Assembly (NCBI RefSeq): GCF_000003815.2
Contig: NC_049979.1
Coordinates: 1,254,848 to 1,318,847 of the forward strand
DNA from: Branchiostoma floridae
Taxonomy: Eukaryota; Chordata; Leptocardii; Amphioxiformes; Branchiostomatidae
Direction: 5' to 3'
Length of the DNA: 64,000 nt
Part shown: piece by piece, positions 1-25,000 of the stretch
Layout of the letters: each line of letters begins with the position of its first letter
How positions within the stretch are numbered: position 1 is the stretch's first letter
Translations under genes and position numbers: made by a program
The notes under the pieces: generated by a model
Databases searched by the model: none
Told to the model about the DNA's origin: nothing
Seen by the model: the letters and a program-made list of their open reading frames with translations, nothing else

Positions 1-196
1 GTTTTGAATTACCTAGAGTTGTTGGATTGATGTTACATTCCTTGTAGTAAATGTAACACTGTCAGGGCATGATAAAAGAAGGCCATGTAAGGAATGTACA
101 AGAGGGTAGAGATTCAGCCCCATTTACCAAACACCTTTTCTTGACAGCTTCTCAGCCAAACTTTAGAAAATAAAATCCGTTTCTACTGCTGTGCAG

Positions 197-1012
197 GTCC
201 CAACAGGTGCTACAGGTGGTACCTCTGCACCTGAAGACTATGTGCAGGTGTGTGAGGCTGTAGGTGTCAGCAGCCCTGCTGAAGACTATGTGCAGGCTTG
301 TGAGGCCATCAGCATGAGGCTCCTAGAGCTGGAGGATCGGCTGCAGGAGGCTGTGGGGCAGGAGGAGTATGATGCTGCTCATATCCTTTCAGGAGTGGAA
401 AAATGTATGATCAGCATGTTTGGATGGAGATCAGCACCAAGGACAGGTTTATTATGTTTATGACCAAATCATATGGGACAGAAGGACAACATGGATGGAT
501 GGATGGATGAATGGATGGAGGGAGGGAGGGAGGGGGAGGGATTGGTGAAGGAAGGGAGGAGGGATGGATTGATGGATGGATTGAGGGATGGATGGATGGA
601 GGGAGGGAGGGAGGAATAGATTGATGGATGGATTGAGGGAGGAATGGATGGGCTAGTGATTGAGTGAGTGAATGGACGAAGTGGAAAGAGTTGAAGAAAG
701 ACTGAAGGTAGCTGCAGAGTGTCTATGACCACTGCAGCAGCAGGACACAGTGGACTACTACTACCAATGGATAAAGGACTGGATTCCTGAATGAATTCAT
801 GAATGTTTTTGTAAACAAAAAATTCTAACCATTGGACCACTTTGCCTTAGTGACACTCTTGTGTCCTTTATGATACAATGAGATGATGTCACATGTTCCT
901 AAGCAACCGTTGTTGCCTTGACAACAGAACACATACCCTTCATGAGGAGATCCAGAGCCTGAAACACCAGCTGCAGAACATGTTAGTATCTCTGCAACAG
1001 CATGACCTTTAA
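197..1012 (+). CDS. C-terminal two exons of an unrecognised coiled-coil gene (partial)
   Basis: Two exons, 197-380 and 933-1012; the gene begins before the window. The first exon follows the acceptor GTGCAG at 191-196. It encodes an imperfect internal duplication ([18 protein letters not shown]) and then [20 protein letters not shown]. The second exon continues as [16 protein letters not shown] and ends at TAA 1010-1012. Joined, they give a heptad-rich helical tail that resembles a UVR-type motif (A..EEYDAAH.L...I..L). The join needs an AT-AC intron: donor ATATCCTTTC at 381-390, branch-like TGCCTTGAC at 914-922, end CAC at 930-932. With that join the frame is continuous; the nearby GT sites give worse joins. 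I do not recognise the protein, and upstream exons are outside the window. Confidence 0.5.
482..660. repeat. (GGAT)n/(GGGA)n-type imperfect microsatellite
   Basis: Purine-rich GGAT, GGGA and TGGA units. It lies inside the putative AT-AC intron of the first gene. The Ser/Pro/Ile-rich open frames on the complement are products of the repeat, not genes. Confidence 0.85.
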
Positions 1013-1036
1013 CCTCTCCTGCAGCACGACCTTTAA
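986..1036 (+). repeat. Two-copy duplication of a coding end including the stop codon
   Basis: The end of the terminal exon (CTGCAACAGCATGACCTTTA, with the TAA) is repeated about 30 bp downstream as CTGCAGCACGACCTTTAACC. It is a small example of the junction-copying seen in other genes of the window. Confidence 0.5.
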
Positions 1037-1670
1037 CCTGGTTTGATTTGGATGGTTGTGTTTCTAACAGATGAAGCACTGTGTCGTTATTTCCTTTTGT
1101 TTTGTTATAGTTTGTTAAACCTTCTCCACTGTTGTTTTGTTTTTGTTTGTGCTAGCTGGCTGGCCACAATCTCAAGTCATCAAAACCAAAGTAGCTTGAA
1201 GTAATTTTATCTCATCACTTAAGAAGAGGAAATGTCCTCCAAGGAACATTTCCTGCATTCCAAGTAGTGAAATGTACTTTCTAGAATTCAAACAAGAAAG
1301 TGTAAAAAATCATGGTTAATGTAATTGGCTAATTGGTTGTTTTTTTTAAATGTCAGTGTGGTATAAATGTCTAGATTTGGTCCACATGTAAGGTAGATAC
1401 GAGTACCTCAGTAAGTTTAGAAACGTATTCTAAGTAATGTTTATGAATATGCAATATTAGATACATTATCTGCAAATTTGATGTTATTCAATTGTCCCAT
1501 GCAGTATAGTAAGTTAATATTCTTGATACTCATTTGTTAAGGCTGAGGGTCCAAAGATTCAATACACAAATTTTTGGAGGAATGTTTTGAAAACTGAAAT
1601 TTTTGCTTTTTAAGTGTTAAGGCCTCCAGCACACAAATTATGGTTTTTATGAACTTATTTATTTCTCAGC

Positions 1671-1950
1671 NNNNNNNNNNNNNNNNNNNNNNNNNNNNNN
1701 NNNNNNNNNNNNNNNNNNNNNNNNNNNNNNNNNNNNNNNNNNNNNNNNNNNNNNNNNNNNNNNNNNNNNNNNNNNNNNNNNNNNNNNNNNNNNNNNNNNN
1801 NNNNNNNNNNNNNNNNNNNNNNNNNNNNNNNNNNNNNNNNNNNNNNNNNNNNNNNNNNNNNNNNNNNNNNNNNNNNNNNNNNNNNNNNNNNNNNNNNNNN
1901 NNNNNNNNNNNNNNNNNNNNNNNNNNNNNNNNNNNNNNNNNNNNNNNNNN
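1671..1950. other. Assembly gap (Ns)
   Basis: 280 unresolved bases. Flanking sequence is AT-rich with no recognisable gene. Confidence 0.99.
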
Positions 1951-2172
1951 TGTCATAAATCTACCTTCTCATGATTTCTGTGATTTGTAATTTTTGTGAT
2001 TTGTACAGGTTGATCCATTCTGAAATGAAAAGAGTAACATTCAAGAATATTTTTTATGCCCTTTTATGTGATTCCGTTCTATCAACTAGCCAGAAATCCA
2101 TTGTTGTTTATCTTATTTCTGCCTACGGGTAGCATACAGATAGTCTAGTGGTTAGCCAAAATGCCACGTGAC

Positions 2173-2257
2173 TACTCTCCAAGCAGAGGTTAGGCTCCGG
2201 CTGTTTTTTGGCATTTTTTTAGTCATTTTTATCAGCCTGACCTCTGCTTGGAGAGTA
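2173..2257. mobile_element. Short MITE, TACTCTCCAAGCAGAGG family
   Basis: Terminal inverted repeats TACTCTCCAAGCAGAGGT and ACCTCTGCTTGGAGAGTA bound an 85 bp element with a T-rich centre. The same termini bound the element at 51935-52152. No target duplication is clear here. Confidence 0.65.
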
Positions 2258-2500
2258 TAACAGGGTGGGAGTTTGAATCTTGGCTGTGCATATTTCAGAA
2301 TGGATCAGTCCTGGATATTTTACATCAGATATTGGTTTTTATTTTCTGCTTGTTTGCTTGGATCAGTTTGTGATGAAGTGTGTTTTGCGGTGGTGATTTG
2401 TGGTGAAGTGGAGCAGTGTAGTGCCTGTCTGTACTGAGGTGGCCTCACTGTGCACGACTCAGGCTGAGTACACCTGCATGGAGCACTACCACCCCCAAGA

Positions 2501-2858
2501 CTAGGGCTGGGTACTGGTACAAGACTGTTTTTTCTTCTTTGACCAGTCCACAAAAAATGGACCTGACAAAATTCAGTGGACTTGATGTTCGACTGATTAG
2601 AAAATGAAAATATACCGGCACTATGGTGGCAGGCGTTCATGTGTTATTAGGCTTTATAATTGGTCCAAAAAAACACAGTCAAACTTGGTCTAAGTTAACA
2701 GTGGCAGTTGGCATTATCAACGTGAAGATCAGATACTCCACCAAACAGATTTCTTTGTAGCGAAATGGACCATTGTTTTGAGGTCCGGACCTGGACCTGA
2801 TCCTCTGGACCTGGACCGTACCTGGACCTGAATTTTCTGTACTGGTACCCACCCCTAG
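2501..2858. mobile_element. MITE with CTAGGGCTGGGTAC termini
   Basis: The left end (CTAGGGCTGGGTACTGGTAC) and the complement of the right end (CTAGGGGTGGGTACCAGTAC) match at 18 of 20 positions. The interior has no coding potential and is rich in GGACCTGGACC-like words near the right end. It is a non-autonomous DNA transposon by structure; no clear target duplication is visible. Confidence 0.6.
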
Positions 2859-2861
2859 CCC

Positions 2862-4035
2862 AGATCCTTATGCAGCTTCAGTTTAGCGACATCATATCTT
2901 TTGCTCATTGTTATTTATACATTATAGCCAAAATTCAGCTAAAAAAAGGAGGAGATACTACAAAAATGCGCAAAAAGTGATGTCTGTAGCACTCTGTACT
3001 GGACAAGACTGAATTTGAGTGGCAGGTTATGGTCATGAGGGCTTCCTTGGGGTTTAAGTAGCACCTGGTGTCGTCTCACACCTCAGCACTCTGAATGGGG
3101 GTTACTGCATGCTCACAGAGCAAATTACGTGCTATGATAAAAACTTTTTTTCTCAACATACCAGCAATTGTTAGCAAAGCTAACGAGCATGATAAGACTT
3201 GTTGCCCCAATGCTTGGTTCATATCAATGTTTGGTGAGAAAACTTGAAGTGACGTATTTATTATCGAGTCATTTTTTATAGTACACTTTGTTGTTGTTGC
3301 ATTGCTTATTCAAGACCCCATGTGTATTACCAAGTCTCTTTTTACACTTCACAGCAAAACTGACCAACCAGGAGGAGCCAGTTGCCATGGAAACAGTATG
3401 GGATAAAACAGCTTGATCTTTGGTAGAAGATGCAGTATGGTACTTTTTTCAGGCCACCCTTGTAGAGATAGGGACCCAGAATGGGGCTGGAATGGAACAG
3501 GATGCTCCTCTTTTATTGGGAACCCCCTTTTGTCTTTTGGTTTTGTATTTTCTCCTTACTAGCAGTCCTTTGAAATACATGGGATATAGTTGTAGTATAT
3601 TGTCATGTAAAAAGAGCCTCTGGCAGTGACAAAGAAAAATTCTAGTATACCCAAGTCAAAGTAAAGTAAAAGAGGAATGTGGAAATGATGTCTCCTCTAC
3701 CACGGGTCATTCTCGTCACTTGTAATAATGTCTGGTGACTAAAGATGGCTGGAAGATATGATATAGCAAATAAGCACTAGATAGCAAAGTAGCTAGTAAT
3801 AGAAATCATGATCAATGGCTATCAAATATCATATAGTTATAACAGTAATTGTCCTTCTACAAAAAACAGTTGTTAGTAAATTTTATGTAATAAGGAACAA
3901 AACCCTCATCTTGCTAACATCGATTGAATGTATAAATATGTAATATAGACATAAATAAACTATTGCAATGTGTATTGCACTGTGTTCTTATTTCCTGCAG
4001 GTGATTGAACTAAACTTAACAAGCAAAATTTTTTT
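2862..4035. other. Spacer with no recognised gene
   Basis: AT-rich sequence. The longest open frame (3420-3629) has no recognisable domain, no homologous neighbour frame and no splice context. I see nothing else. Confidence 0.5.
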
Positions 4036-4231
4036 ACTGTAAATCCTGAAATGTTTCAGTGGTTTTATTTTCATGGCGACCCGTTTCTGCAACATCTTGA
4101 CATCAAGAATTTGTGGTTTGTATTACAACTGAACAACAGTAGCAAATGCGAACTTAAAACACTACAAGAAACCTGATTTATTTTCCCCAAATGCAACATT
4201 TAGTCCCCACGAAAATAGATGACTTTACAGT
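4036..4231. mobile_element. Putative MITE with ACTGTAAA/TTTACAGT termini
   Basis: ACTGTAAA at 4036-4043 is mirrored by TTTACAGT at 4224-4231, with weaker pairing inward. The same terminal word occurs at 27544-27744, which suggests one family with two members in the window. Confidence 0.4.
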
Positions 4232-4948
4232 GTTGTCTATAACTCCGTTAAGGGGGTAGTGTTTTTCAGCAATTTTCGGTTGATAAGTACACATACATCT
4301 ATACGTGTTGGTCAGCTAAAAGCTCATGATATTGTTGGTAGAAAGCGTACAACACAGCAGCAACGTAGTCACGTAAAAAAACAACATTATCAACTTTGTA
4401 TGATGCCAGCATCATTCAAACAAGTTTTATTTGTTAACTTCAAAACAGCAACAACAACAACGATTGTTTACAAAGTATGAACAACTATCTTGCCCTTAAG
4501 ACACCTTAAAAATATCAAAATATTAAAAAAATGTAAATACAAAATAAATACACGGAAATGTTTCTTTTACATTGTATCAACAAACTCGAACAGGCTCAAC
4601 GGAGAGTCTCTGGTATAAAGTTCCAATCAAGACAAAAAGCGTACATTGCTTGATCGAGTATTTCACTTCTGTAGGGTTATCAGACCTACGATAGCAGCAC
4701 AGTATGTTCCACATTGTATCGACTATCTCGCAGGATTGCACTTTGCCAACAAGCGTCTTACACCTGTGCACGTGTCGCGGGTAAAAGTCTGATTTTACCT
4801 GTTGGAAGGTGCGGTAAAAACGTGTAACAAGGTTCAAGCCTGTAAGAGTTTAGTTGATTTAACTGACTTCGTTTCCCAGTTTCTCGAAATAATCAATCTG
4901 ATTGTTACATCGGCTATAAGTAGCAGCAAGAAACAGACCCAGTCATTC

Positions 4949-4990
4949 CAACCCTGATGATGGTGTCTGATAGACATTGAAACGTTGGGA
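4949..4990 (+). other. Degenerate hammerhead-like motif, possibly from a Penelope-like element
   Basis: CTGATGA (4954-4960) and GAAAC (4979-4983) bracket a hairpin, TGTC 4964-4967 with GACA 4973-4976 plus two wobble pairs. CCAAC just before pairs with GTTGG just after. Core spacing resembles hammerhead ribozymes carried by Penelope-like elements, but no complete stem I/III with a cleavage site is evident. This is a motif-level similarity only. Confidence 0.25.
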
Positions 4991-5508
4991 GTGAGTACAA
5001 TTCTGGTTGTGTCTTTGAAGAACCTTACTATAAGATCGTTTAGTTTTACATTTCACTCTGGTCCGCCCGCGTGATAATATGTCTTTGGCATCAGATCAGT
5101 ACTTAGTAGGAACAGTTTCAAAGTTTGATGCGTTGTAGATCAGACTGTGCTTTACTTCAGGTTTCCAACTGGAAGTCACAATGTCCTGGCTGTTCGCCAG
5201 AATGGCGTGCACATGACTTTTCCATCTCATTTGGAACTACGCTCTTCGACATCAAAATCACACATTCTTTTGGACTGAATGTCATAACTCAAAGAGACTC
5301 TTGATACAAAATTCAATTTTCCGTCTCAGTTGAACAGTTCCACTATCTTTCCTGTTAAAAAACACGTATATATTCCGGTTTTAACGTCGTTCCACGCTCA
5401 TTCCACTTCACGACCACGTACTCTTTCGGATTTCACGTCACAATTCCACGGCGACAGACAGAATCCCTGCACTTTTTGTTCACATATTCTTTTTTGTTTT
5501 TCTCAAAG

Positions 5509-19029
<13,521 letters not shown>

Positions 19030-22000
19030 ATGTTTCCCCTTCGCGTCGTACTTTCAACAGTCTCCTCACGAAGTCCAAGGAAACTGTTGCAGTCTTCAAG
19101 GCACTTCAGCAAGTCTCACCTTTTGAAGACTCCCCTGGCATGGCGTTCTCAGCCGCGTCTGGGGCAGCTCGCATCGGTCAAAAGGTAACTAGGTCAGGTA
19201 TTAAACTTAAAATGATGAAATCACAGCAGCTATTTGGCTGATTGCACAAAACGTATCCAGCTGCTGGTTTAGCAGCGGCATGGCAGCTAGCACACCGCAA
19301 CTCACACTCACAGTAACTTTCTGTACAACTTATTTACATGTAGGAGAAACGTGCATATATCCGTGATTTTGCGGAGGGGGTGCGTCGGTTGAACGGTGGG
19401 GTAACGCTTTATTGTGGACAGGTAAACAAACAATAGCTGAAGGAGTCCATTCACTGACAGGGGTCCAAATGTCGACAGATTTTAAAAATCATTATTGCAT
19501 AGAAATGCAAAAATGCCTGCACATGAGAAGTACTAGTTAGTATAACTACAGTCAGTCAGTCAAATCTGTCTATAAAATATTATTTCTTCAATCTAGGGAA
19601 AAGGTTTAATAGAAAAGACCTGTTGTCGGACGTGTTGCTTACATTACATATGTTGTATCATTTCCTTTCATGAAAATGCTATGCAAACACTTATTGCATG
19701 GTATTTTCTTGTTCCTATGTGCTGTAGTCTGCATAGGTACTTTGATTATTATTAATAAGTTAGTTAAGTAGATCAAGAAATACCTTTTTAACACCTTTCC
19801 CCACCTGTGCAGGTGTTTGCAGAGGTGTCAGGTGTCTGCTCGATGTCTGTCAGGTGAGGCCACGGACCACATCGTCCACAGCAGCTACGCTGACGTGACC
19901 ATCCCTGGAGACCAGCACCTGACAGAATTTGTGCTGAAAGACTTCGACAAGTACGGGGACAACATTGCTATTGTACGTATAGAGTCAATTCCAAGTCACC
20001 GAGATGGTTTTGAAATAATATTTGTAATAAGTTTGAACTATTTTGAGTAAAAGAACATTTCAGTCACTAAAGTTCGAAATTGTTCCAACATTTCAAAATG
20101 AAACTTTAAACATGTTTGAACCTTTTTATATTTGTTGGAACATTTGGGAAAGTAATGATATAATTATCTCTTTATTTAGAACAATTTTCAAACATCTATG
20201 TGTTTTTGTTATTGTTCCAACATGTTCCAACATTTTGTGTCATTTTCCCTCCNNNNNNNNNNNNNNNNNNNNNNNNNNNNNNNNNNNNNNNNNNNNNNNN
20301 NNNNNNNNNNNNNNNNNNNNNNNNNNNNNNNNNNNNNNNNNNNNNNNNNNNNATTTTAGATTTTCACTGGTGAGTCTTTTGTGAGAAGGTGGCAGACAGA
20401 CATAATTTCCTGCACTTGGCAGGGATGTGTGAATTGCCCTCTTCCCAGCCCACTGACCCAGTTTCATCATATTATTTCTATGTTCGAACATGTGATCACA
20501 AATGATGCATCTATGTTGGAACAGTTTAGAAACTAACGGAAATAATGTATTTGATGTTAGAATTCTTTCTAACATGTTTGAATACTATAGAAATATTTAG
20601 AATGTCACAAAGATGTTATAAATAGTTCTAAACAGTTACTTATCACAGTTAGATTGTCACAAAGATTTCCAAAATGTTAGAACAAAAGGCAAGAAACACC
20701 CTCTCGGTAATATGGAATTGACTCTATTTCTGAATATCGTACAAGTCTGCACCTTGGCAGCTCTACACTTCGGAAATAAGAACAACTTGGTATGATGCCT
20801 AAGACAGGTTCTAGACATTTTGCCATCAAAAGGACACCTGTTAAGCTCTAACCCTATTGTTAAACCTAATCCTAAATCTAACCATCACACAAGTTATCCT
20901 GGGCATGGTCCTGAGTTTCACTTTAAGACTGAGCTGCCATGGACATGGGGAAAAAAAAATTGTCATCAAGGCCTCAAGAATGTCTTCAATGATCTTGAAT
21001 ATTTGCAAATCTGAAGTATACATACCTCTGAGGAATAACTGATGCAGTATTATCAGTAGTAGATATCTGAAGTTAACAATATTTTATTAATTGTAAGGTT
21101 AATCTAAAGGTTGTTGATTTAAAGCCCAAGCAGGTCTCAATGTTGTGCCCCTGGGAGAGGCAGATAAAAGCTCCTTGGTGAGACAAAAAAAAAGCATATA
21201 ATGTTTTTTTTCTTCTCCTTTTCTGCACTAGGTTGACGGCCCAACTGGTCGATCCTACACCTTCTCTGAACTGAAGGACCTGATCCGACGTCTCAGCAGC
21301 GCCCTCGCGCGGCTGGGCTTCAAACAGCAGGACGTGCTGGCCCTGTACGCCCCCAACCTGCCCGAATACGCCATCGTGCTGTTCGCTGTGACAGCTGTGG
21401 GAGGGGTCATAACCACTGTGAATCCACTATATACCGTAGGTAAGAGGGCAGAGGTTAGGGGTGACAGGTCGTCCTGTTCGCTGTTACAGCTGTGGGAGGG
21501 GTCATAACCACTGTGAACCCACTATATACTGTAGGTAAGAGGGCAGAGGTTAGGGGTGACAGGTCATTCTGTTCGCTGTTACAGCAGTCGGAGGGATCAT
21601 AACCACTGTGAATCCACTATATACCGTAGGTAAGAGGGCAGAGGTTAGGGGTGACAGGTCGTCCTGTTCGCTGTGACAGCTGTGGGAGGGATCATAACCA
21701 CCGTGAATCCACTGTATACCGTAGGTAAGAGGGCAGAGGTTAGGGGTGACAGGTCGTCCTGTTCGCTGTGACAGCTGTGGGAGGGGTCATAACCACCGTG
21801 AATCCACTGTATACCGTAGGTAAGAGGGCAGAGGTTAGGGGTGACAGGTCGTCCTGTTCGCTGTGACAGCTGTGGGAGGGATCATAACCACCGTGAATCC
21901 ACTGTATACCGTAGGTAAGAGGGCAGAGGTTAGGGGTGACAGGTCGTCCTGTTCGCTGTGACAGCTGTGGGAGGGGTCATAACCACCGTGAATCCACTGT

Positions 22001-25000
22001 ATACCGTAGGTAAGAGGGCAGAGGTTAGGGGTGACAGGTCGTCCTGTTCGCTGTGACAGCTGTGGGAGGGGTCATAACCACCGTGAATCCACTGTATACC
22101 GTAGGTAAGAGGGCAGAGGTTAGGGGTGACAGGTCGTGCTGTTCGCTGTTACAGCAGTGGGAGGGGTCATAACCACCGTCAATCCACTGTATGCTGTAGG
22201 TAAAGCACGATCAAGACACAGTTTTCCCTGATATCTGCGAGCCGACAGCTTGTCGCTCAGAGTCAGACAGCTTTTTTCAGCGTCTAGATTGAACTGCAGA
22301 TATTGCCGTCAAGATGTCGGCAAAATTTATGCTGAAAGGTCGCGCAATGTGTTATGACTGCAATCCAAGCGCCACGCCCCCCCTATGGTCTAGATCCCTC
22401 CCTTTGTCTAGATTGGGCCTAAGAGGGTATGAGAGAAGTTCAAATGCCACCATCACCATATTGCAGTTGCCATACAGTAAATCTTGGCTGGAGTGTGTCA
22501 GGCCTAACCATTGTAAGTCTGCTGGATAGAGTCACTTGGACATGGTGTTGTGAAGACCTCAGCAGCAGTATAATCAAATAATAGGGATTACTACAGTACT
22601 ATTCATGTAGCTACTATAAATTACTACTTCTACTACTACAAATGTACTACTTCTACTACTACTTCTACTACTATCACTACTACTACTACTACTACTACCT
22701 CTACCACTACTACTACTATTACTAGATGGTTAGATCATTTTCCCATTGACACAAGCGTTGTTAGAGAATACTGTCACCTGTCCACGTAGATCAGATGTTA
22801 TCAGTCCCCTGATTGGTCCTCTTGGGCAGTTCTGACTGTAATATCAAATAACCACAATCACGATAAAATCATTTCTAAAGGACTGTAGCTTTGACAAGGT
22901 TTCAGATCTGTAATATTTCCTCTCAGGTGAACTGACCAACCAACTGACCCACTCCAAGGCCCAGTACCTGGTCACCATTGCTGACTTTGCAGAGAATGCC
23001 AGGAAAGCCAAGTCCAACTGTCCTGGTGTGAAGGTGAGGGTGGTGCTGTTAGCATGTTTTATTTGGTGTTTTGTTGACTCAATATTTGCTTGTTCATCAA
23101 TATCTTTATTGTCCATTAACATCTGCCCTGTACATTGTCTTCAGTTCTTTTATCAGTTTACTTTTAATCGTATTTGGAAGACTTTGAATAATTTTGTTAC
23201 CTTGTGTTGCTTCCTTCCTAGAATTCTAATATATTCTAAATTTTCTTTATATACTTGGGGTTACTGCTGCATTTATTTTTCTGCTTGTTTGCTTGTTCAC
23301 ATGCTCCCTTGCCATGTTCCATTGCACATTTGGAGAACATCTGGATAAGTAAGGGTACGGAAGAGGGCTATAAGCCACTCTTGACCAGCTTTTTGATTTG
23401 TTTATTTATTTATTTGTTTCTCATGTATTTGCTTCTCATGTTCTATTGCACATTTGAAGGACATCTACGTAATCGGGGGTACAGTGGAGGGCTGTAAGCC
23501 TCTATCAGTCCTGCATTTTTATTTGTTTGTTTGTTTGTTTATTGTTTTTTTGCTTGTCATGTTCTATTGCACATATGAAGGACATCTTCATAATCGGGGA
23601 AACAGCGGAGGGCTGTAAACCTCTATCAGATCTGTTGGAAGACGATGGTTCGGCGATGCCAGCGGACGTAAAGATCGATCCCAGCGAGGACATCGCGATT
23701 CTTCCGTACTCCAGCGGAACTACCGGACTGCCGAAGGGCGTCATGCTCACGCACTATAACATCATCGCAAACCTGTGTCAGAACAGGTGTGCCATGGCAG
23801 TGCCAAGTTTCACAGTATAACGCAGCCTTTTAAAGAGTGCCAAAATCTCTCATGCTCTCACACTATAACATCATCGCCAACCTGTGTCAGAATATATATA
23901 TAATAGGTGTGCCAGGGCACTGAGGGTAGTGACAAGTTTCACAGTATAACACAGCCTTTTAGAGAGTGCTTAAATCTCTTCCATACTCTCACACTATAAT
24001 TTCGTCACCAACCTGTGCCAGAACTAAGGTGTGCCACAACAGGGACAAGTAGAACGTAGCCTTTTAAAGAGTATTAAGCCTCTGTCATACTCTCACACTA
24101 TGACTTTGTCACCAACCTACATGTATGTCAGAATAGGTGTGCTGTGTCTCCATCATACTAATCACATTGGCTAAAAAATAGTAAAATTCTTCCAAATATG
24201 CCAGGTTGAGTTTGGCCACCATAGGATAACACTTGGTGTTGGAACTGCCTGTTTAGGTAATGCACATTTTTCATTGCCAGAGGATCTGATCAAGAATGGG
24301 TGGTTTTCCCAATCATAAATCCTAGATTTCAAGTAAATCCATTGGTCCAAAGTGAATTAATTAAATCAAAGTTGAGAAGATCTATCTGATCAGGATCTAA
24401 GTACTGATTCTTTCAGACTGGAGTCTATGCCCTGACATTTAAATGAATGAATGGATGGATGGATGGATGGAGGATGGATGGATGGATGGATGGATGGATG
24501 GATGGATGGATGGATGGATGGATGGATGAATGAATGAATGGATGGATGGATGGATGGAGGATGGATGGATGGATGGATGGATGGATGGATGGATGGATGG
24601 ATGGATGGATGGATGGATGGATGGATGGATGGATGGATGGATGGACGGACGGACGGATGGATGACTTGTGATCTCTGCCCCATGCAGGGTGAAAGGAATC
24701 CTGCTACTGGAGCCACGGGAGGAATGTCTCATCGGGCAGCTGCCGTTTTTCCACATCTACGGGCTGGTGGTGATCCTGTTCAACTGCCTCATGCAGGGCG
24801 TCAGGCTGGTCACCGTGCCGCGCTTCGAGCCGGAGGCATTCCTTGAATGTGTCCAAAACTACAAGGTGGGCTGTCCGTATCCATCCGTATCCATTGTTTG
24901 ATTGTACTGCTGCTGGGATCCCTGATGTAGCTATAGGGTAGGCAGCAGTCATGTAGTCGTCACACCATGCTTCCATGCAGCTCTGTCCAGTGGGTCGACC

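Noticed and set aside
2010-2306. Larger foldback around the small MITE (TTGATCCATTCTGAAAT and ATTTCAGAATGGATCA)
   Set aside because: Arms of only about 17 bp are inverted; possible nested element but too weak to call.
4577-4837. Minus-strand frame of ~86 codons
   Set aside because: No domain, no supported start and no splice context; lies in repeat-rich spacer near a hammerhead-like motif.
21125-21185. SINE fragment with TTGTGCCCCTGGGAGAGGCA
   Set aside because: Only a short phrase resembles the SINE body at 9365; insufficient length.
24440-24756. Long Ile/His/Pro/Ser open frames on the minus strand
   Set aside because: These are translations of the (GGAT)n microsatellite.
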